A stretch of DNA of 10,697 nucleotides from a bacterium (GTDB lineage Bacteria; AUK180), in assembly GCA_021162505.1 (NCBI GenBank), contig JAGGYO010000254.1, forward strand, positions 1-10,697, in the 5' to 3' direction. Numbering within the stretch: position 1 is the first letter of the stretch; the number at the start of each line of letters is the position of its first letter. Under the pieces are notes generated by a model. It did not search any database. It saw only the letters and a list, made by a program, of their open reading frames with translations, and was not told where the DNA came from. Positions 7,427 to 10,697 of the stretch are shown here, piece after piece. Position numbers and translations under genes: made by a program.

Positions 7427-7432
7427 CCTCCT
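7427..7432 (-). promoter_or_regulatory. Shine-Dalgarno site fixing the KtrA start
   Basis: AGGAGG on the minus strand, 5 nt before the ATG at 7421. It touches the ktrB stop codon (7432-7434), so ribosomes ending ktrB are placed to restart on ktrA. Confidence 0.8.
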
Positions 7433-8790
7433 TAACCAACCATGATCCTCTCTTCAGGATAACTGACCTGTGAATAGAACATGTCTTTTCTAATAGTGAG
7501 TGCGATCAGCGTAGGTCCCAAACGACCGACGAACATTGTAACCATGATCAAAAGTTTCCCTATGAGATTTAGATATGGTGTTATACCTGTTGACAAACCA
7601 ACAGTACCGAAAGCTGAGATCAACTCAAATAATAAGCGTTGTGAAACATCTTGATTTTCACTAATTGGAACATGGAAATTAGTCCCCAATAGGATAAAAT
7701 AAGAGATTATTATCCAGAATATTGCAAAAAGGAAAATGGACACTGCTCTGAAAATAATAATAGGTGGAATGGTCTTTTTATACATGACCACCTTATCCTT
7801 TTCACGAAGAAAGGAAAAAAGGACCATAATAAGCAGAACAATGGTTGTAACTTTTATACCACCCGCAGTTGAGCCGGGTCCGGCGCCAATGAACATTAAA
7901 ATATCATTCAATACAAGTGTAATAGGATTAACATGTCCCATATTCACAATATTAAAGCCCGCTGTCCTTGGTGTAGCGGATTGATAAAACGATATTAGTA
8001 TCCTATCCCCCACAGGGTATTGACCCAAAGTATTCTTCATCTCAAATAAATAGAATAATATTGCACCTACAATAAGTAATAATAGAGAAATAGAAATCAT
8101 TATCTTGGCCTGAACGGATAACTTCTTGAGCTTTATCTTTATCCCCTTCTTAAAAATATTCAATTCAAAGAGCTCATAGAGCACCAAGAATCCCAAACCC
8201 CCGAAAATAAGCAAAAAAGCTGAAGTCAATATAACCAAAGGTGAATTATAAAAATGTGCTAAACTCGTAGAAAAGGTTGAAAATCCTGCATTACAAAAGG
8301 AAGAAACAGAGTGGAATACTGAGAAATATGTGCCGTGTTTCCAACCATATAGGGGAATAAACTTTATTGCAAATAGCAATGCGCCTATGGTTTCTATAAT
8401 AAATGTATAAACAATGATCTTAATAACAAGATTGGCTATATCAAAAAAATCATCCTTTGCCACCAATGCTCTGATCACCTGCTGATTGCTTAAGGACATA
8501 TCCTTTTTTATGAGATGATAGAAAAAAGTAGAAATTGTCATTATACCCAAGCCGCCCAATTGTATGGATAATAAGATTATTAATTGCCCCCAAAGGGTAA
8601 AATCCCTACCTGTATCTTTTACGATCAAACCGGTAACGCATACTGCGGAAGTTTCCGTGAACATAGCATCAGTTACGGATAATTTACCATGATGCGAAAA
8701 AGGTAACATTAAAAGTATTGACCCGCCCAAGATAGTAATTAAAAAGATAATTACGATCAATAGTGGGGGCGAAATTCTTTTTTTTGCCAT
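7432..8790 (-). CDS. ktrB: K+ transporter membrane subunit, KtrB/TrkH family
   Basis: This inner-membrane protein conducts K+ (often with Na+ coupling in Ktr systems). Its 452 residues contain the four pore loops of the TrkH/TrkG/KtrB family, each with its filter glycine: CVTGL (G54), FCNAGF (G169), RTAGFN (G278) and FGTVGLS (G398). Hydrophobic segments surround each loop. A glycine-rich stretch GAGPGSTAGGIK (302-313) corresponds to the intramembrane gating loop of the third repeat. The protein ends shortly after the last segment, as in KtrB. The adjacent single-RCK partner also favours KtrAB over TrkAH. It starts only 5 bp after the rplT stop and lacks a visible Shine-Dalgarno site, so it probably relies on read-on from the ribosomal genes. 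No terminator separates it from rplT, which is an unusual linkage. Confidence 0.93.
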   Translation of the reverse strand: MAKKRISPPLLIVIIFLITILGGSILLMLPFSHHGKLSVTDAMFTETSAVCVTGLIVKDTGRDFTLWGQLIILLSIQLGGLGIMTISTFFYHLIKKDMSLSNQQVIRALVAKDDFFDIANLVIKIIVYTFIIETIGALLFAIKFIPLYGWKHGTYFSVFHSVSSFCNAGFSTFSTSLAHFYNSPLVILTSAFLLIFGGLGFLVLYELFELNIFKKGIKIKLKKLSVQAKIMISISLLLLIVGAILFYLFEMKNTLGQYPVGDRILISFYQSATPRTAGFNIVNMGHVNPITLVLNDILMFIGAGPGSTAGGIKVTTIVLLIMVLFSFLREKDKVVMYKKTIPPIIIFRAVSIFLFAIFWIIISYFILLGTNFHVPISENQDVSQRLLFELISAFGTVGLSTGITPYLNLIGKLLIMVTMFVGRLGPTLIALTIRKDMFYSQVSYPEERIMVG

Positions 8791-8795
8791 TTAAT

Positions 8796-9164
8796 TTATT
8801 TTGTTATAGAAGAAAGTACCTCCTTAACTCTATTAACAACTTTTTCAAACTCATTGGGATCTTCTATTGCCATATTTGATAAGATCTTTCTATTAATATC
8901 CAAATTGGCTAATTTCAATCCATAAATGAATCTGCTGTATGAGATCTCAAATTGTTCCAAAGCATTGTTAATCCTCTTTATCCACAATCTTCTAAAATCT
9001 CTTTTCTTCTGTTTTCTATGAATATAAGAATAGCTAAGAGAATGGTATACCTGCTCTTTTGCTCTCTTATAAACCCTTGATCTTAAACCCCTGTAACCAG
9101 AGGCTTTCTTCATTATTTTCTTTTTTCTCTCATGTCTTGGTACTGAATATCTTGCTCTTGTCAT
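8796..9164 (-). CDS. rplT: 50S ribosomal protein L20
   Basis: L20 binds 23S rRNA early in large-subunit assembly, and in E. coli and B. subtilis it represses its own operon by binding the mRNA leader. The 122-residue product shows the family pattern: basic N-terminal arm (HERKKKIMKKASGYRGLRSRVYKRAKEQV), then the conserved KKRDFRRLWIKRIN (53-66), SYSRFIYGLK (75-84) and LDINRKILSNMAIEDP (88-103). AGGAG at 9171-9175 lies 6 nt before the ATG. The gap to rpmI is 12 bp. The first residues (MTRARYSVPRH) are less conserved than the usual MPRVKRG start. The order infC-rpmI-rplT is the widespread bacterial arrangement. Confidence 0.98.
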   Translation of the reverse strand: MTRARYSVPRHERKKKIMKKASGYRGLRSRVYKRAKEQVYHSLSYSYIHRKQKKRDFRRLWIKRINNALEQFEISYSRFIYGLKLANLDINRKILSNMAIEDPNEFEKVVNRVKEVLSSITK

Positions 9165-9176
9165 TTTATTCTCCTA

Positions 9177-9377
9177 CTATCTACGACCCAAAAGTGTTTT
9201 TATTGTTCTAACCAGTTCCTTTGATATAACAGTGGGGGTTCTTAATCTTCTTTTCCTCTTTGAGGTCTTCTTGGTCAATATATGGCCCTTGTTCTCATGA
9301 AAGATTTTTATTTTACCGGTACCGGTTACTTTAAATCTTTTCTTTGCACCTTTGTGTGTTTTAAGCTTTTTCTTCAT
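9177..9377 (-). CDS. rpmI: 50S ribosomal protein L35
   Basis: L35 is a small, very basic protein of the large ribosomal subunit. The 66-residue product matches the family over its whole length: KLKTHKGAKKRFKVTGTGKI (4-23), the HILTKKTSKRKRRLR core (32-46) and a short C-terminal helix ending LLGRR. AGGAGG at 9383-9388 lies 5 nt before the ATG and is embedded in the end of infC. The gene overlaps infC by 17 bp, so its translation is probably coupled to IF-3 synthesis. It lacks the proline of the common MPKMKT start, reading MKKKLKT instead. Confidence 0.98.
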   Translation of the reverse strand: MKKKLKTHKGAKKRFKVTGTGKIKIFHENKGHILTKKTSKRKRRLRTPTVISKELVRTIKTLLGRR

Positions 9378-9909
9378 GCTTTCCTCCTTTTTTAGGTAAG
9401 AACATCATTGTCAAGGTCCTTCCCTTCATTTCAGGCACTTTTTGAATCGTAGCATACTCTTCCAATTCTTTGGTCAAACGCTGCAATATCTCAAAACCTT
9501 TTTCCTTATGTAGGATAGTCCTACCTTTATAAAAAACAGTTGCTTTAATGTAATATCCTTTTTTCAAGAACTCTATGATTCTATCTTTTCTATAAGAATA
9601 ATCATGATCTTCCATTTTAGGACTGAATTTGATTTCCTTTACAACCGTTTTGACTTGATTTTTCTTTGCTTTTTGTTCTTTCTTTTTAAGATCATACTTA
9701 AATTTACCCCAATCCAAAATTTTACATACAGGGTAATCTTTTCCGTCACTGACCATAATAAGATCTAATTCTGCATCGCGAGAGCGTCTTAATGCCTCTT
9801 CACGACTAACAATACCTAACATTTCTCCATTCTCGTCAATTAATCTGACCTGCGCTGCGCGTATCCTTTCATTTCTAAGATACTTTCTGTCTAGTTCATC
9901 TCTCTTCAA
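9361..9909 (-). CDS. infC: translation initiation factor IF-3, probable TTG start
   Basis: IF-3 binds the 30S subunit, prevents premature 50S joining and checks the start codon and initiator tRNA. The product shows NERIRAAQVRLIDENGEMLG in the N domain, the YPVCKILDWGKFKYDLKKKEQ linker region, then the C domain with KEIKFSPK, HDYSYRKDRIIEFLKKG and VPEMKGRTLTMMFLPKK. Two starts are possible. An ATG at 9921 has no ribosome binding site before it, and its own first bases form part of GGAGGTG (9913-9919), a strong Shine-Dalgarno sequence. That site is correctly spaced for TTG at 9909, giving MKRDELDRKYL (182 residues). I prefer TTG; non-AUG starts are a known route to IF-3 autoregulation in other bacteria. 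The gene overlaps rpmI by 17 bp. Confidence 0.96.
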   Translation of the reverse strand: MKRDELDRKYLRNERIRAAQVRLIDENGEMLGIVSREEALRRSRDAELDLIMVSDGKDYPVCKILDWGKFKYDLKKKEQKAKKNQVKTVVKEIKFSPKMEDHDYSYRKDRIIEFLKKGYYIKATVFYKGRTILHKEKGFEILQRLTKELEEYATIQKVPEMKGRTLTMMFLPKKGGKHEEKA

Positions 9910-9912
9910 GAG

Positions 9913-9919
9913 CACCTCC
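9913..9919 (-). promoter_or_regulatory. infC Shine-Dalgarno site overlapping an unused ATG
   Basis: GGAGGTG on the minus strand, with its GGAGG core 5 nt before the TTG at 9909. The ATG at 9921-9919 overlaps its first base and has only AT-rich sequence upstream, so this site is the main evidence for the TTG start. Confidence 0.7.
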
Positions 9920-9921
9920 AT

Positions 9922-10022
9922 TTAATAAATTCTTTGCACATAAATACAATAGCATAAATCCTTCTACCTTACACCACGAATGGACCGCAAGGTGGGGTTC
10001 TTTCCCAGACCCTTCTTTAGGT
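9922..10022 (-). ncRNA. structured leader of the infC operon (candidate cis-regulatory RNA)
   Basis: Between the predicted transcription start (about 10022) and infC lie roughly 100 nt with two adjacent hairpins. The first (9995-10012) pairs GGGT with ACCC, extendable past a bulged A. The second (9966-9993) pairs ACCTT with AAGGT, extends through GCG/TGT with two G-U pairs, and is capped by CCA-TTCG-TGG. The rest of the leader is AT-rich. Leaders of infC-rpmI-rplT operons commonly bind L20 in other bacteria (the L20 leader family), so that is the obvious role here. I cannot show homology by eye, and no U-tract follows either hairpin, so attenuation is not supported. Confidence 0.5.
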
Positions 10023-10028
10023 TGCCGA

Positions 10029-10057
10029 ATTATAACATATTTTTATTTTTAATGCAA
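10029..10057 (-). promoter_or_regulatory. strong sigma70-like promoter of the infC operon
   Basis: Minus-strand TTGCAT (10052-10057) and a perfect TATAAT (10029-10034) are separated by exactly 17 bp, with A-rich DNA in and upstream of the spacer. Transcription would start near 10022. It is the only strong promoter seen for the eleven or more genes that follow. Confidence 0.75.
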
Positions 10058-10134
10058 ATTTTTTTACGAAAGTTGTCTGACTGAGGTGCCTGGCTCCGAA
10101 TAGTATCAAAGAAGGTTAAAAAGTTCAAGGTTTA

Positions 10135-10160
10135 CCCAGCATCGTGAAACTGGTGCGGGG
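10135..10160 (+). repeat. diverged hairpin related to the 10555-10574 element
   Basis: GCATC (10139-10143) can pair with GGTGC (10152-10156), one pair being G-T. The following TGGTGCGGGG (10151-10160) is identical to 10565-10574, where it forms the right arm of a better hairpin. It looks like a decayed second copy of that repeat part. Confidence 0.45.
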
Positions 10161-10180
10161 TGAAATGTTCAAAGGTTTAA

Positions 10181-10215
10181 AGTAATTTTGTGTTTTCTTA
10201 TGTCTTTATTCCCCC
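10181..10215 (+). repeat. conserved flank of the octamer array, copy 2
   Basis: Matches 211-245 at 34 of 35 bases in the same orientation, ending in CCCCC. A short non-periodic stretch (10216-10226) separates it from the array, whereas in copy 1 the array begins immediately. The sequence before it (10123-10180) contains repeated TTCAAGGTTTA-like phrases. Confidence 0.85.
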
Positions 10216-10226
10216 TACCAACTCTT

Positions 10227-10362
10227 ATACTCATTTTCCCATTCACTTATCTACTCATCTACCCATTCCCTCATCTACTCATTCTCCCATTCACTTATCT
10301 ACTCATACTCCCATTCACCCATCTACTCATAAACCCATCTACTCATACTCACATTCACTCAT
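10227..10362 (+). repeat. 8-bp degenerate tandem array with 24-bp higher-order period (long copy)
   Basis: Seventeen consecutive 8-bp units run without a break in phase, nearly all ending in CAT (a few in TAT). Most group into 24-bp triplets: ctactcat, a unit ending in cccat, then a tcactcat-like unit. One triplet, around 10323-10338, lacks its third unit. This is the long form of the array at 241-295. Plus-strand frames through it stay open only because of the 24-bp period and give threonine/histidine/serine/proline-rich repeat peptides that should not be annotated. Confidence 0.92.
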
Positions 10363-10378
10363 CCCTCGGTTTTCTTCA

Positions 10379-10413
10379 ACTTACAACTCACAACTCATAA
10401 CTCATCACTCAAA
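10379..10413 (+). repeat. 7-bp tandem array
   Basis: Five heptamers in phase: acttaca, actcaca, actcata, actcatc, actcaaa. The period differs from the 8-bp array 17 bp away, but the ACTCAT-like core is similar, so both may come from the same slippage-prone composition. Confidence 0.8.
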
Positions 10414-10432
10414 ACTTCTTTCATGCCCCGTC

Positions 10433-10455
10433 ATTATCGGGCTTGACCCGATAAT
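10433..10455. repeat. perfect 9-bp palindrome, REP-like
   Basis: ATTATCGGG (10433-10441) and CCCGATAAT (10447-10455) form a perfect stem around the loop CTTGA. It is bordered by GTC on the left and CCAG on the right, the pattern of the widespread small palindromic repeats with a CGGGCTTGACCCG core. No U-run follows it on either strand and no gene ends nearby, so a terminator role is not supported. Confidence 0.7.
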
Positions 10456-10508
10456 CCAGTATTTTCTTTTACTCTTCATTTTTAACTTTTCACTCTTCGT
10501 TCGTATTA

Positions 10509-10586
10509 CGTCATTCAGAGCCCAGCACCTTTTCAAAGTGCTGGATAAACCACAGCACCATTATTGGTGCGGGGCGTAGGAATCTC
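10509..10586. repeat. MITE-like element with two hairpins
   Basis: The segment starts CGTCATTCAGAGC and ends GCGTAGGAATCTC, resembling the two halves of the common dispersed GTCATTC...GAATCTC repeat. Between them are a hairpin of CCAGCAC (10522-10528) with GTGCTGG (10538-10544), extendable past a bulged C, and a second of GCACCA (10555-10560) with TGGTGC (10565-10570) around TTAT. It contains no coding sequence, so it is at most a non-autonomous element. Family identity is from memory of the end motifs. Confidence 0.55.
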
Positions 10587-10697
10587 ATTTGCTTCTGTAT
10601 TGAGCTGTTTTTCATATATCACTTGCACATTTAGCCAAATACGAAAGTGAATAATTAGTAAAATTACAATAAAACTTTTGAATTAAATTACAAAAAG

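Larger units (their letters stand above)
10058..10697. other. gene-free, repeat-rich region upstream of the infC operon
   Basis: About 640 bp with no credible gene on either strand. It holds, from the promoter outward, a diverged hairpin (10135-10160), the conserved flank (10181-10215), an 8-bp array (10227-10362), a 7-bp array (10379-10413), a perfect palindrome (10433-10455) and a two-hairpin element (10509-10586). I see nothing distinctive in 10587-10697 beyond AT richness. Open plus-strand frames here are produced by the 24-bp periodicity. Confidence 0.75.

Noticed and set aside
7422..7439. TTG start six codons upstream for KtrA
   Set aside because: It would use a TTG with no ribosome binding site and bury the strong AGGAGG inside the gene; the Rossmann strand begins right after the ATG at 7421.
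10227..10362. CRISPR array
   Set aside because: The units are 8 bp, contiguous and degenerate, with no unique spacers and no cas genes nearby.
10433..10455. Intrinsic terminator
   Set aside because: The stem is perfect but no T-run follows on either strand and no gene end is adjacent.
10188..10579. Two plus-strand open frames of 70 and 129 codons with repeated PFTHLLI or PIHSSTHS peptides
   Set aside because: They are open only because the 8-bp array has a 24-bp super-period; both overlap the same DNA in different frames and continue into palindromic repeats.
10612..10695. Minus-strand open frame from the right edge (27 codons ending in TGA) as the tail of a gene
   Set aside because: Composition (several cysteines, asparagine-rich) looks like translated AT-rich spacer, and nothing in it is recognisable; a gene end cannot be excluded.

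Overview
The window is AT-rich (about one third G+C by eye) and reads as a bacterial chromosome fragment. Almost every gene lies on the minus strand, with clear AGGAGG-type ribosome binding sites and sigma70-like promoters. Two probable lipoproteins suggest a cell with a lipoprotein-bearing envelope. The class 1B dihydroorotate dehydrogenase with a PyrK partner, AT richness and dispersed repeats would fit a low-G+C diderm or candidate-phylum bacterium. No single gene fixes the taxon, so I leave the phylum open.

Layout, in the direction of transcription (high to low coordinates). A gene-free zone of about 0.6 kb (10058-10697) is packed with repeats: palindromes, a 7-bp array and an 8-bp array with a 24-bp higher-order period. 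It ends at a strong promoter (10029-10057) and a leader of about 100 nt with two hairpins. Next come infC-rpmI-rplT (translation initiation and 50S assembly), ktrB-ktrA (K+ uptake), and four less defined genes: a small exported protein, a HEAT-repeat lipoprotein, a TPR protein and a stand-alone cyclic-nucleotide-binding protein. The run ends with pyrK-pyrD-pyrF-pyrE (last three steps of UMP synthesis). Gaps between neighbours range from a 17-bp overlap to 30 bp, and no intrinsic terminator is visible. The whole 9.6 kb could therefore be one polycistronic unit, possibly boosted by a weak internal promoter before the small exported protein.

Downstream of pyrE (79-307) a second copy of the 8-bp array with the same 35-bp conserved flank occurs in the same orientation, so the operon is bracketed by direct repeats. 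Beyond it, a new gene with its own promoter starts and runs off the left edge (only 26 codons visible).

Functional reading: translation, K+ homeostasis and pyrimidine synthesis are all growth-linked, so co-transcription is plausible. The four-gene middle section has no recognised function, and its linkage to KtrAB and pyr genes is the least explained part of the coding sequence. Start-codon revisions made here: infC probably starts at TTG 9909, KtrA at ATG 7421, and the cNMP-binding protein at ATG 3647, each chosen by its Shine-Dalgarno sequence.
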